Shown here in pieces: positions 37,342 to 45,967 of a DNA stretch of 64,000 bases. Source of the stretch: CAWFSE01 sp963697565 (GTDB lineage Bacteria > Actinomycetota > Actinomycetes > CAVWCF01); NCBI GenBank assembly GCA_963697565.1, contig CAVOOM010000006.1, forward strand, positions 471,111 to 535,110. The letters are read 5' to 3'. The position numbers and the translations under genes were made by a program. Position 1 is the stretch's first letter. Each line of letters opens with the position of its first letter. The notes under the pieces were generated by a model that worked only from the letters and a program-made list of their open reading frames with translations, did no database searches and was not told the DNA's origin.

Positions 37342-38467
37342 TCAGGCCGCCGGGTACCCGCTCGGGGCCACGATCTCGGCATTCCAGCCGGGGACCTCCT
37401 CGGGCTTGCGCGGGGCCGGGCCGACGTAGCGCGCCGACGGGCGCACGAGGCGGCCGGTCTGCTTCTGCTCGAGGATGTGCGCGCTCCACCCGGCCAGCCG
37501 GGCGCAGGTGAACATCGAGGTGAACATGTGCGCCGGCACCTCGGCGAAGTCCAGGACGATCGCCGCCCAGAACTCCACGTTGGTCTCGAGCACGCGGTCG
37601 GGCCGGCGGGCGCGCAGCTCGGCCAGCGCGGCCTTCTCCAGGGCCTCGGCGACCTCGTACCGGGGGGCGCCGAGCTCCTTGGCGGTCCGGCGCAGCACGC
37701 GGGCGCGCGGGTCCTCCGCGCGGTAGACGCGGTGGCCGAAGCCCATCAGCCGCTCATTGCGGTCGAGGATGCCCTTGACGTACGCGTCGGCGTCGCCCAT
37801 CTCCTCGATCTCCTCGATCATGCCGAGGACCCGCGACGGGGCGCCGCCGTGCAGCGGGCCGCTCATCGCGCCGATCGCGCCGGAGATCGCGGCGGCGACG
37901 TCGGCGCCGGTCGAGGCGATGACGCGCGAGGTGAAGGTCGAGGCGTTCATGCCGTGCTCGGCGGCGGAGACGAAGTACGCGTCGACGGCCTGCACGTGCT
38001 TGGGGTCCGGCTCGCCGCGCCAGCGGCGCATGAAGCGCTCGACGATCGTGCGGGCGCTCGTCGATGTGCGCCTGCGGCACCATCGGCTGGCCGGTGCCGC
38101 GCGCGGACTGCGCGACGAACGACATCGCCATGACCGACACGTGGGCGAGGTTCTCGCGGGCGGTGTCGTCGTCGATGTCGAGCAGCGGCTGCAGGCCCCA
38201 CGCGGGCGCGAGCATCGCGATCGCCGACTGCACGTCGACGCGGACGTCGCCGGAGTGCACCGGGATCGGGAACGGCTCGGCCGGCGGCAGGCCCGGGTTG
38301 AACTCGTTGTCGACGAGCAGGCCCCAGACCTGGCCGAACGACACCCGGCCGACCAGGTCCTCGATGTCGACGCCGCGGTAGCGCAGCGCGCTGCCCTCTT
38401 TGTCCGGCTCGGCGATCTCGGTCTCGAATGCGATGACGCCCTCAAGGCCGGGGACGAAGTCGGACAT
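37342..38467 (-). CDS. Citrate synthase (CitA-type), one frameshift
   Basis: This enzyme condenses oxaloacetate and acetyl-CoA to citrate. It starts MSDFVPGLEGVIAFETEIAE and has RYRGVDIEDLVGRVSFG. The active-site histidine regions are AAEHGMNASTFTSRVIAST and GPLHGGAPSRVLGMIEE, with GFGHRVYRAEDPRARVL, and it ends NAEIVAPSGYPAA. The length of about 374 residues is that of the short, type II-like or 2-methylcitrate-related group. One base is missing or added near 38056. A TAGGGT hexamer at 38576-38571 (minus) would give a leader of about 95 nt. A palindrome shared with a transporter gene lies further upstream. Confidence 0.88.
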
Positions 38468-38617
38468 GCGCAGCTCCTGGGTCCGGGCGAGGGGTGGTCG
38501 CCAGGTGGGTCTGGTCGGGTCGGGCGTACGGGTGGGGCCGAAAGCGGGCGCGGGTGGGCGCCGAGAGGCGACCCTACTCCGGGCCCGGCCGCCGTCAGCA
38601 GGGGCCATCCCAGGATG

Positions 38618-38632
38618 TGGAACGGCGTTCCA
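38618..38632 (+). promoter_or_regulatory. Palindrome TGGAAC-N3-GTTCCA (operator candidate A)
   Basis: TGGAACGGCGTTCCA lies in the divergent region between citrate synthase and the VKOR gene. The same half-sites, with GTC as spacer, recur at 49285-49299. The half-site length suits a TetR- or GntR-type dimer. Confidence 0.55.
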
Positions 38633-38704
38633 GATCGCGCCACCCCGCGCCACGGGCCTAAGGACCCGCGCCCTGCGGCGCGTCGAGCGGGCAGGCTAGG
38701 CCCC

Positions 38705-39271
38705 ATGTCCTCTCGCCCCTACGCACTCATCCTCGCCGCCGGCCTGGCGGGTGCCGCCGCCACCGGCACCCAGATCGTCGAGCGGATCGCCATCGCCGAC
38801 AACCCCGGCGAGGACCTCTTCTGCGACCTGTCGGCCACCTTCCAGTGCGGGTCGATCCTCACGGCGTGGCAGAGCAGCGTCTTCGGCGACGTGCCCAACG
38901 CGATGATCGGCCTGTCGGTCTTCGTGCTCATGCTCTCCGCGGGGCTGTCCGGCGTCCTCGGATCCACGCTGTCGAAGCGCTACCTGGGGGTGCTGGAGTT
39001 CTTCGCGGTCTTCATGCTCGGCTTCACGCTCTGGTACTTCTGGCAGTCGACCTTCGTGCTGGGCGCGATCTGCGTCTTCTGCATCGTCAACGGGTTGGCG
39101 GTGGTGCTGATCAACGCCGCGCTGCTGCGGCTGATCCAGCGCGAGGGGATGCTCGAGCGCAACCGCTTCACCCGCTTCCTGGGCTCGTTCGCCGACAGCG
39201 GCGACGACAAGTGGCTGTGGCTCGGCCTGGTGCTGGCCGTGGCGGCCGGCAGCTGGATCGCCGTGTCGTGA
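38705..39271 (+). CDS. Vitamin K epoxide reductase family (VKOR) protein
   Basis: The 188-residue membrane protein has four to five hydrophobic segments. The conserved loop cysteines are in FCDLSATFQCGSIL (about 39-52) and the active-site CXXC in GAICVFCIVNG (about 119-129). Bacterial VKOR re-oxidises DsbA-like proteins using menaquinone, driving disulfide formation in exported proteins. No DsbA-like partner is fused or adjacent. pdxH starts inside its stop codon (GTGA). Confidence 0.9.
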   Translation: MSSRPYALILAAGLAGAAATGTQIVERIAIADNPGEDLFCDLSATFQCGSILTAWQSSVFGDVPNAMIGLSVFVLMLSAGLSGVLGSTLSKRYLGVLEFFAVFMLGFTLWYFWQSTFVLGAICVFCIVNGLAVVLINAALLRLIQREGMLERNRFTRFLGSFADSGDDKWLWLGLVLAVAAGSWIAVS

Positions 39272-39951
39272 CCGAGCTCCCAGATGACGCCGTGGCCCGG
39301 CTGCACCTGATGCGCGAGGCGTACGCGGGGGGGCAGCTGCTCGAGGAGGACCTCGCCCCCGACCCCTGGCAGCAGTTCGCGGTCTGGCTGGACGAGGCGC
39401 TGGCCGCCGGGCTGCCCGAGCCGAACGCCATGGTGCTCGCCACGGCCGACGCCGACGGGATCGTGAGCGCCCGCACCGTGCTCCTCAAGGGCGTCGAGGG
39501 CGGCGGCTTCACCTTCTTCACCAACCGGGGCTCGCGCAAGGCGCGCTCGCTGGCGGCCAACCACCACGCCTCGCTCGTGTTCCCCTGGTTCGCCATGCTC
39601 CGGCAGGTCGTCGTGGTCGGCGAGGCCGTCGAGCTGGGCCGCGCCGAGTCGGCGGAGTACTTCGGCACCCGCCCGTACGGCTCGCGCATCAGCGCCTGGG
39701 CGAGCCCGCAGTCGCACGTGGTCCCGTCGCGCGCCCCGCTTGAGGCGCACTACGCCGAGTACGAGGAGCGCTACCCCAACCGCGGCCTGCCGGACGACGT
39801 GCCGCTGCCCGACACCTGGGGCGGCTTCCGCGTGCGGCCGCAGTCGGTGGAGTTCTGGCAGGGCCGGCCGTCGCGGATGCACGACCGGCTGCGCTACCAC
39901 CGCGACAGCCGCTCTGCCGGAGGCTGGACGGTCGAGCGGCTCGCTCCGTGA
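39268..39951 (+). CDS. pdxH: Pyridoxamine 5'-phosphate oxidase
   Basis: This FMN enzyme oxidises pyridoxine/pyridoxamine phosphate to PLP. In its 227 residues I see the N-terminal MREAYAGGQLLEEDLAPDPW, the FMN-binding RTVLLKGVEGGGFTFFTN and GSRKARSLAANHHASLVFPW, the substrate-site ISAWASPQSHVV, and the C-terminal DRLRYHRDSRSAGGWTVERL. GTG at 39268 overlaps the VKOR stop, and the MFS gene starts in its own stop. SerC, two genes upstream on the other strand, also belongs to the vitamin B6 routes in many bacteria. Confidence 0.95.
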   Translation: MTELPDDAVARLHLMREAYAGGQLLEEDLAPDPWQQFAVWLDEALAAGLPEPNAMVLATADADGIVSARTVLLKGVEGGGFTFFTNRGSRKARSLAANHHASLVFPWFAMLRQVVVVGEAVELGRAESAEYFGTRPYGSRISAWASPQSHVVPSRAPLEAHYAEYEERYPNRGLPDDVPLPDTWGGFRVRPQSVEFWQGRPSRMHDRLRYHRDSRSAGGWTVERLAP

Positions 39952-41232
39952 CCGATGGCCCCACCTCGCGGGTGCGTCGCGTGGCCCGCGCCGTGGTCGC
40001 CGACACCACGCCGCTGCGCATCTCGCCGGACTACCGGCGGCTGTGGTTCGGCCTGACCGTCTCCAACCTCGGCCAGCAGATGACCGCGGTGGCCGTGGCG
40101 ATCCAGGTCTTCGCGATCACCGACTCGTCGTTCGCGGTGGGGCTGGTCGGGCTCTTCGCGTTCGTCCCGCTGGTCGCCTTCGGGCTGTACGGGGGGGCGA
40201 TCGTCGACGCGTTCGACCGCCGCACGGTGGCCCTGATCGCGTCGCTCGTGATGGCGGTGGCCTCGTTCGGGCTGCTGGCGCAGGCCGCCGCCGGGATCGA
40301 GTCGGTCTGGCTGATCTACCTGCTCGTCGCGGTGGCGTCGGCCGGCTTCGCGGTCAACAACCCAGCGCGCGCGGCGATCATCCCGCGGCTCATCGGCCGC
40401 GACCTACTCCCGGCCGCCAACGCCCTGCAGCAGGTCACCTGGAACCTCGGCTTCACCGTCGGGCCGCTGCTGGGCGGGGCGCTGATCGCCATCACCGGCT
40501 CGGTCGTGATCGCGTACGGCGTCGACTGCGTGACGTTCGTCGCCGCCCTCTGGGCGGTCTGGCGGCTGCCACCGGTGCCGCCGGAGACGGCGGACGGGGA
40601 GGCGCCGGCCAAGGCCGGGCTCGCCTCGATCCTCGAGGGGCTGCGCTACCTGCGCGACAAGAAGAACATCCTGATGACCTTCCTGGTCGACCTCAACGCG
40701 ATGATCTTCGGGATGCCGAGGGCGCTCTTCCCGGCCGTGGCCGTGCTCTTCTACGGGGGCGGCGCCGCGACGGTGGGGGTGCTCGCCGCCGCGCCCGCGG
40801 TGGGCGCGCTGATCACCGCGACGTTCTCCGGCGGGCTGGTGCGGGTGCGCCGCCAGGGGCTGGCCGTGATGGTCGCGGTGGTCGTGTGGGGGCTGGCGAT
40901 CGCCGCGTTCGGGCTTCACCCGCGTGCTGTGGGTCGGGGTGATCTTCCTGGCCATCGCCGGAGGCGCCGACATGGTGAGCGCGGTGTTCCGCTCGACGAT
41001 CCTGCAGGTGGCCACGCCGGACGCGCTGCGCGGCAGGCTGCAGGGCGTCTTCATCGTCGTGGTGGCTGGCGGGCCGCGCCTCGGCGACGTCGAGTCAGGC
41101 TCGGTCGCCGCCCTCACCAACGAGACGATCTCGATCGTCAGCGGCGGCCTGCTGTGCGTGCTCGGGGTCTTCGTGTTGGCCGCGATCTTCCCGGCCTTCG
41201 CCCGCTACGACGCCCGCCACCCCGTGCCCTAG
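39948..41232 (+). CDS. MFS exporter (EntS-like), one frameshift
   Basis: The protein has about 428 residues and 11-12 membrane helices. The N-terminal DYRRLWFGLTVSNLGQQMTA and the loop GGAIVDAFDRRTVALIASL are typical of the MFS subgroup that includes enterobactin exporter EntS and macrolide efflux proteins. The signature AANALQQVTWNLGFTVGPLL is also clear. The second half changes frame near 40915 and finishes IFPAFARYDARHPVP. GTG at 39948 overlaps the pdxH stop. The substrate is unknown. Its stop codon overlaps that of the convergent ParA-partner gene. Confidence 0.87.
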
Positions 41233-41743
41233 CGGCCGTCGTCGAGCCAGACGTCGAGCACCTGGTAGGCGAGCTGCTCGGGGCTCATGCCGTGCTCGGC
41301 GGCTCGGCGCTCGAGCCGCTTGCGGTTGGCCTTGGGCCAGGGCAGGACGAGCACCCCGCTGCGCTCGGGGGGCCGGCCGCGCTCGTCGGCGTCGCGGTCG
41401 CCCTTGCCGCCGCCGTGAGGTTTGCCGCCGCCGTCCTTGGGGTGCTTGTGGTGCTTGCCGCCCTTGCCGTCCTTCTCAGGCTTGTCGGGCTTGTCGGGCT
41501 TTGCCTTCTTGCCGGCCTTGGCGTCGGGCGCGGGCGCGGGGAGGTCGCCGGCCGATCGGGTACGTCCTCGGCGACCGAGAGCGGAACGCCCCGTGTCGGC
41601 TGGGCCGCCCGCACCGAGCCGGTCGCGTCTCGGTCGAGGGCGCGCCGGGGCGCGGGGTGTCCCGGCTTGACGCGGCGCGGCGCGTCGGCAGAGCCGTCGG
41701 CGGCAGCGGCGTCGCCAGCCGGCGGCTTCGGGTCGGCGCTCAC
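41229..41743 (-). CDS. ParA-linked hypothetical protein with Lys/Gly/Pro linker, frameshifted
   Basis: GTG at 41743 overlaps the ParA stop (GTGA), so the two are coupled. The N-terminus is Ala/Pro-rich (SADPKPPAGDAAAADGSADA, then PGHPAPRRALDRDATGSV and RGVPLSVAEDVPDRPA). After a break near 41555 the middle is a Lys/Gly/His/Pro-rich linker (KPDKPEKDGKGGKHHKHPKD). It ends with a compact segment GVLVLPWPKANRKRLERRAA and EHGMSPEQLAYQVLDVWLDD, which looks like a small helical, RHH-like module. No family is recognised. By analogy with ParA partners it could tether or stimulate the ATPase. Confidence 0.6.
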
Positions 41744-42537
41744 GGGCTGCTCCTTCGGGCGAGCGGGCCGGCGTCGGCGGCGGAGCGGGCCAGCGCCAGC
41801 AGCCGGTCGAGGTGGTCGTCGAAGGCGTCGGCCACCTCGCGGGCCCCCTGCGAGCGCCAGGCCTGGACGGGCACGCACGCGCCCTCGGACTGCTGGATGG
41901 CCGTGCGGTCGGGGACCGGCGGGTCGAAGAGCAGGTCCCCGTACGCCGCGTGCAGCTCGTCCATCCGGAACCGGTGCTCGGTGCTCTGGGCGCGCAGCCG
42001 GTTGACGACGATCCCGGCCGGCTGCAGCCGCAGGTTGTGGGCGCGGATCGCCTCGACGGCCTCCAGCGCCTGCTGGGCCCCCTGCAGGGCGAACAGCGAC
42101 GGCTCGGCGATGACGAGGGCGCGGTGCGAGGCGGCCAGCGCGTTGCGGGTGAGCTCGCCCAACGAGGGCGGGCTGTCGATGAGCACCAGGTCGTAGCCGT
42201 CGAGCCCGGTCATCGCCACGCGCAGCCGCACGGCACCGCCCTCGACCGGGGCGTTGAGCCGGTCGAGGGCGCGCTCGGCCGGGGCGATGTCGACCTCCGG
42301 CCCCCATCCGCTGCGCGCGATCGCGGTGCGCAGGCCGCCCGGCCGCGGCTCGCCGAGCACGTCGACCATGGTGCGGGCGATCGATCCCGGGTCGAGCACC
42401 GTGGTCGCGTTGGCCTGCGGGTCGAGGTCGATCACCAGGGTGCGCAGCCCGCGGTCCCAGGCCGCGCCGGCCAGCCCGAGGGTGACCGACGTCTTGCCGA
42501 CGCCGCCCTTCAGGCTGACCACGCTGACCACGAGCAT
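41740..42537 (-). CDS. ParA/MinD-family ATPase
   Basis: The 265-residue protein has the deviant Walker A SLKGGVGKTSVTLGLAGAAW (about 7-26), then TLVIDLDPQANATTVLDP (A') and YDLVLIDSPPSLGELTRNAL (Walker B). It is an orphan ParA, with no parB or parS in the window. It probably positions a cellular cargo or acts in chromosome/cell-cycle organisation. The only linked candidate partner is the downstream Lys-rich protein. A leaderless promoter (TACGGT 6 nt before ATG) precedes it. Confidence 0.88.
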   Translation of the reverse strand: MLVVSVVSLKGGVGKTSVTLGLAGAAWDRGLRTLVIDLDPQANATTVLDPGSIARTMVDVLGEPRPGGLRTAIARSGWGPEVDIAPAERALDRLNAPVEGGAVRLRVAMTGLDGYDLVLIDSPPSLGELTRNALAASHRALVIAEPSLFALQGAQQALEAVEAIRAHNLRLQPAGIVVNRLRAQSTEHRFRMDELHAAYGDLLFDPPVPDRTAIQQSEGACVPVQAWRSQGAREVADAFDDHLDRLLALARSAADAGPLARRSSP

Positions 42538-42549
42538 GCCCGCACCGTA
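42538..42549 (-). promoter_or_regulatory. -10 hexamer TACGGT, leaderless parA-like gene
   Basis: Minus-strand TACGGT (42549-42544), 6 nt before ATG 42537. Confidence 0.5.
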
Positions 42550-42555
42550 ACCGGC

Positions 42556-43923
42556 TCAGCCCCCCTTGACCGCCTGGTAGCGCGCGAGCGCCTCATCGCG
42601 TTCGGCCGCGTGGTCGACGATCCGCGGCGGGTAGGCATCCGGCGGGCCGCCTGGCGCGACCCACGGCTCGTGCGCGAGGGCGCCGGCGAGGCCGGCCAGC
42701 TCCGGCACGTACCGCCGGACGTACTCGCCCTCGGGGTCGAAGCGCAGGCCCTGGGTGACGGGGTTGAAGACCCGGAAGTACGGCGCGGCGTCGGTGCCCG
42801 TGCCGGCGGTCCACTGCCAGCCCTGCTGGTTGCTCGCCAGGTCGCCGTCGCGCAGCCGGGCCATGAACCAGCGGGCGCCGCGGGTCCAGTCGAGATGAAG
42901 GTCCTTGACGAGGAAGGACGCGACGACCATCCGCACCCGGTTGTGCATCCACCCCTCGGCGAGCAGCTGGCGCATCCCCGCATCCACGAACGGGTAGCCG
43001 GTGCGGCCTTCGCACCACGCCTCGAACCGCTCATCGGCCTCGGGCCCGGAGTTGGTGCGCATCAGCGCCATCTCCGGCCGCAGCGAGGCGCGCGCGGACG
43101 CCGGCTGGTGGAAGAGGACGTCGGCGTAGAACTCGCGCCACGCCAGCTCCTTGCCGAAGACCTCGGCCCCGCGCGATCCGTCCAGCTCGGCCAGCAGCGT
43201 GCGCGGGTGCACCTCGCCCCAGCGCAGGGCCGCCGACAGCGCCGAGGTGCCCGCCAGGTCGGGGCGGTCGCGCCGCTCGGCGTACGCAGTGAGCCCGCCC
43301 GCGCTGCGGAACGCGTCCCAGCGGGCGAGGGCGGCCCGCTCGCCGGCGGGGGGCAGGGCGAGCGCGCCGAGGTCCGGCTCGTCCGGCCAGCGCTGCCCGC
43401 CGGGCGCGGGCAGCCAGGCGACGTCGGCGTCCTCGCTGCGGGCCGGCGCGCGCCAGCCGTGCGCGGCCCAGGCGCGCTGGTACGGGGTGTAGACGCGGTA
43501 CGGCGTGCCGTCGCCCTTGAGCACCCGGCCCGGCGCCACCGCGTACGGGGAGCCGGTGCGCACCAGGGCCCGCCCGTCCGTCGGCGAGCGCGGCCTCCAC
43601 CGCGGCGTCGCGGGCCTGGCCGTACGGGCCGAAGTCGGCGGAGATGTGGACCTCGCGCGCGCCCGCCTCGGCGGCCACCCGCGGCACCTCCACCGCCGGG
43701 TCGCCGTGCGCGCAGCAACGAGGCCGCCCCCCCGTACGCGCAGGTCGGCGTCGAGGGCGCGCAGCGACCTCAGCAGGTACGCCCGGCGGGCGCTCCCCGC
43801 CGGGCCCCACAGCGCCTCGTCGAAGACGAAGAGCGCGCGGACGGGGCCCTCCGCCGCCGCGGCCAGGAGCGCGGGGTGGTCGGCGAGGCGCAGGTCGCGG
43901 CGGAACCACAGGACGCTCGGCAC
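42556..43923 (-). CDS. phr: Deoxyribodipyrimidine photolyase / cryptochrome
   Basis: The N-terminal alpha/beta domain starts SVLWFRRDLRLADHPALLAA. The FAD-binding helical domain has the class I signature TGYPFVDAGMRQLLAEGWMH and NRVRMVVASFLVKDLHLDW, with SNQQGWQWTAGTGTDAAPYF before FRVFNPVTQG. It repairs cyclobutane pyrimidine dimers using blue light; a pure cryptochrome role is less likely. Between about 43715 and 43580 the correct residues (EVHISADFGPYGQARDAAV) are in a shifted frame, so two compensating indels are present. The GTG at 43923 is the start. Confidence 0.9.
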   Translation of the reverse strand: MPSVLWFRRDLRLADHPALLAAAAEGPVRALFVFDEALWGPAGSARRAYLLRSLRALDADLRVRGGGLVAARTATRRWRCRGWPPRRARARSTSPPTSARTARPATPRWRPRSPTDGRALVRTGSPYAVAPGRVLKGDGTPYRVYTPYQRAWAAHGWRAPARSEDADVAWLPAPGGQRWPDEPDLGALALPPAGERAALARWDAFRSAGGLTAYAERRDRPDLAGTSALSAALRWGEVHPRTLLAELDGSRGAEVFGKELAWREFYADVLFHQPASARASLRPEMALMRTNSGPEADERFEAWCEGRTGYPFVDAGMRQLLAEGWMHNRVRMVVASFLVKDLHLDWTRGARWFMARLRDGDLASNQQGWQWTAGTGTDAAPYFRVFNPVTQGLRFDPEGEYVRRYVPELAGLAGALAHEPWVAPGGPPDAYPPRIVDHAAERDEALARYQAVKGG

Positions 43924-43999
43924 GCCGTCGACCGTCCCGCCTCACGCGCCGCCGCGCAACCGCTGGGCCCGCGCCGCGCGCGGATCGGCCCGGGCGGGG

Positions 44000-44011
44000 G
44001 ACAATGCGCGG
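44000..44011 (+). promoter_or_regulatory. -10-like hexamer GACAAT, leaderless ideR-like gene
   Basis: GACAAT (44000-44005), 6 nt before GTG 44012. The first base deviates from TAnnnT. Confidence 0.45.
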
Positions 44012-44716
44012 GTGAGCGACCTCATCGACACCACGGAGATGTACCTCCGCACCGTCTTCGAGCTCGAGGAGGAGGGCGTCACGCCCTTGCGCGCGCGCAT
44101 CGCCGAGCGGCTCGGGCAGAGCGGGCCCACCGTGAGCCAGACCGTGGCGCGGATGGAGCGCGACGGCCTGCTGACCGTCGAGGGCGACCGCCACCTCGAG
44201 CTCACCGGCCAGGGCCGCGACATGGCCACCCGGGTGATGCGCAAGCACCGGCTCGCCGAGTGCCTGCTCGTCGACGTGATCGGCCTGGAGTGGGAGGACG
44301 TGCACGCCGAGGCCTGCCGCTGGGAGCACGTGATGAGCGAGGCCGTCGAGCGCCGGCTGCTCGAGCTGCTCGGCCAGCCCACGGTCTCGCCGTACGGCAA
44401 CCCGATCCCCGGCCTCGCCGAGCTCGGGATCGCCCCCGATGAGCGGGCGTCGACGGGCCCGCTGGCCTCGTTGGACGTGGTCGCCACCGACGAGCCGCAG
44501 CGACTCGTCGTACGCCGGATCGGCGAGCCGCTGCAGGTCGACCCCGAGGTGATGGGCGCCCTGCGCCGCGCCGGCGTGCGACCCGGAGAGGTGGTCAAGG
44601 CGACGCTGTCGGCCGGCGGCGTGCTGGTCGGCTCCGGCATGGAGTACGCCGAGCTCGCCCTCGACCGCGCCGCGCTCGTCTTTGTGGAGGCGCGGGGGCG
44701 CACGGCCGGTCTCTGA
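44012..44716 (+). CDS. ideR: DtxR/IdeR-family iron-dependent repressor
   Basis: The 234-residue protein starts SDLIDTTEMYLRTVFELEEE. It has an N-terminal winged helix (RLGQSGPTVSQTVARMERDG) and a metal-binding and dimerisation region with KHRLAECLLVDVIGLEWEDV. The classical ligands are in HAEACRWEHVMSE (His, Cys, Glu, His). A C-terminal SH3-like domain follows (VVKATLSAGGVLVGSG). All key ligands, including the Met of TTEMY and the Cys, are present, which fits iron-sensing IdeR/DtxR rather than Mn-sensing MntR. It is followed 17 bases later by a CsoR-like sensor. Confidence 0.93.
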   Translation: MSDLIDTTEMYLRTVFELEEEGVTPLRARIAERLGQSGPTVSQTVARMERDGLLTVEGDRHLELTGQGRDMATRVMRKHRLAECLLVDVIGLEWEDVHAEACRWEHVMSEAVERRLLELLGQPTVSPYGNPIPGLAELGIAPDERASTGPLASLDVVATDEPQRLVVRRIGEPLQVDPEVMGALRRAGVRPGEVVKATLSAGGVLVGSGMEYAELALDRAALVFVEARGRTAGL

Positions 44717-44720
44717 GGGG

Positions 44721-44733
44721 TACCCTTGGGGGT
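44721..44733 (+). promoter_or_regulatory. -10 hexamer TACCCT, leaderless csoR-like gene
   Basis: TACCCT (44721-44726), 7 nt before ATG 44734, in the short gap after ideR. Confidence 0.6.
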
Positions 44734-45003
44734 ATGCAGCTCGAGCCCGAGGTCACCAAGGACGTCGTCACCCGCCTGCGCCGCGTGCAGGGCCAGGTCG
44801 CCGGCATCGTCGCGATGCTCGAGGACGGCCGGGACTGCTCCGATGTCGTCACCCAGCTGGCGGCCGCCTCCAAGGCCCTCGACCGGGCCGGCTTCAAGCT
44901 GGTCAGCAGCGGCCTGCGCCAGTGCCTGACCACCGAGAACGAGGGCGGCCAGCCCGGGATGAGCCCGGAGCAGCTCGAGAAGCTCTTCCTGTCGCTGGCC
45001 TGA
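44734..45003 (+). CDS. CsoR/FrmR-family metal-sensitive regulator lacking the central histidine
   Basis: The 89-residue, all-helical protein starts MQLEPEVTKDVVTRLRRVQG and includes QVAGIVAMLEDGRDCSDVVT and SKALDRAGFKLVSSGLRQCL. Copper-sensing CsoR uses Cys-His-Cys. Here both cysteines (RDC, RQC) are kept, but the histidine four residues before the second Cys is replaced (SSGLRQC). This makes simple Cu(I) sensing doubtful; a sulfur or other thiol-reactive signal is possible. It is leaderless and follows the iron regulator gene. Confidence 0.87.
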   Translation: MQLEPEVTKDVVTRLRRVQGQVAGIVAMLEDGRDCSDVVTQLAAASKALDRAGFKLVSSGLRQCLTTENEGGQPGMSPEQLEKLFLSLA

Positions 45004-45085
45004 TCTGCGGGAGATCCGGCGGCGATTGGGCCGTTCGAGTGACACGCCGAGGGTGATCAACTTCACGAATCCTGGGAGCCCCCCG

Positions 45086-45091
45086 TACATT
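45086..45091 (+). promoter_or_regulatory. -10 hexamer TACATT upstream of first c-di-AMP riboswitch
   Basis: TACATT predicts a start near 45098, about 35 nt before the riboswitch core. The rest of the 45004-45132 gap shows nothing else. Confidence 0.4.
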
Positions 45092-45132
45092 GGCTGTGCT
45101 CCCGCCTTCCCGGGCGGGGGTGCCCGGGCGGT

Positions 45133-45335
45133 CGCCGAGTCCTGTCCCGACCGGGTCACTTGTGACGGAAGCAGCCGCCTGGCAGGAGCGGGGGAACCAA
45201 GCAGTACGGATCCCTCCCGGTTCGCCGGGAGCCAGGTCCTTGGGGTGAAGCCGCAGCACCGCGCCACTCAGGCGCCGGTAAGGCGGCCGGGCCAGACACC
45301 GGCCCGAACCCGACAGCTCACCTCGTAGGCGTCGG
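45133..45335 (+). promoter_or_regulatory. c-di-AMP riboswitch (ydaO/yuaA type) 1
   Basis: Conserved blocks occur in order: CGCCGAGTCCTGTC, GGCAGGAGCGGGGGAACCAA, CCTTGGGGTGAAGCCGC, GCCCGAACCCGACAGCTCAC and CTCGTAGGCG. It ends 15 nt before the ATG of an NlpC/P60 hydrolase. In actinobacteria this aptamer typically switches off cell-wall hydrolase genes when c-di-AMP is high. Confidence 0.9.
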
Positions 45336-45349
45336 TATCGGGTCCCTTC

Positions 45350-45835
45350 ATGCGCGTTGTCAGCACGCGTCTGCGCAGCCTTGCTGTGGCAGGCGCCGCG
45401 GGAGCCATGCTCGTGCTCCCCGTCCTCGTCCCCTCGTCGGCCTCCGCGGCGACGACCGTCTCGGCCGTGTCGATCAAGTCCGTCGACAACGGCGCCGTCA
45501 TCGCCGCGGCCCAGGCCGCCTCCGGGGGCAAGTACCGCCGCGGCGGCACCACCCCGGCCGGCTTCGACTGCAGCGGCTTCACCCGCTACGTCTACCGCAG
45601 GTCGGCGTCTCGCTGCCGCGCGACTCGCGCGGCCCAGCGCGCGGCCACCGCCCGGATCTCGGCCGCCGAGGCCGTCCCCGGCGACCTGGTCTTCTTCCAC
45701 AAGGGCAAGAAGGGCCGCGTCTACCACGTCGCGATCTACGCCGGCAACGGCATGGTCTACCACGCGTCCACGAAGCGGCGCCCGGTCGGCCTCGGCCCGA
45801 TCTTCTCGTCGAACATCTCGTTCGGCCGGGTCTGA
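45350..45835 (+). CDS. Secreted NlpC/P60 peptidoglycan endopeptidase 1
   Basis: The 161-residue protein has a signal peptide (VAGAAGAMLVLPVLVPSSASA). A short linker precedes the NlpC/P60 domain: catalytic Cys in GGTTPAGFDCSGFTRYVY, His in YHVAIYAGNGMVYHAS, ending SNISFGRV. Such enzymes cleave within peptidoglycan stem peptides. The stretch that should read VGVSLPRDSRAQRA is garbled by a compensating pair of one-base shifts near 45600 and 45638. It has no cell-wall-binding domain, so it is a minimal enzyme. Expression is under a c-di-AMP riboswitch. Confidence 0.88.
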   Translation: MRVVSTRLRSLAVAGAAGAMLVLPVLVPSSASAATTVSAVSIKSVDNGAVIAAAQAASGGKYRRGGTTPAGFDCSGFTRYVYRRSASRCRATRAAQRAATARISAAEAVPGDLVFFHKGKKGRVYHVAIYAGNGMVYHASTKRRPVGLGPIFSSNISFGRV

Positions 45836-45866
45836 TCCACCCTCGCCCCGCTGGGGCGTGACCGAC

Positions 45867-45906
45867 GCCACAGGGCCAAATCCCCCACGGGATTTGGCCC
45901 TGTGGC
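45867..45906 (+). terminator. Strong intrinsic terminator between the two NlpC/P60 genes
   Basis: GCCACAGGGCCAAATCCC and GGGATTTGGCCCTGTGGC form an 18-bp perfect stem with a CCAC loop, 31 bases after the first stop codon. It separates the two riboswitch-controlled units. Confidence 0.88.
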
Positions 45907-45916
45907 GTCTGGTACG

Positions 45917-45922
45917 TACCGT
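45917..45922 (+). promoter_or_regulatory. -10 hexamer TACCGT upstream of second c-di-AMP riboswitch
   Basis: TACCGT predicts a start near 45929, after the terminator and before the second aptamer, so the second gene has its own promoter. Confidence 0.4.
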
Positions 45923-45967
45923 CTTTGAGGCCTGGCACCGCCGAGTCCTGCCATTCGCCGGGCACCA

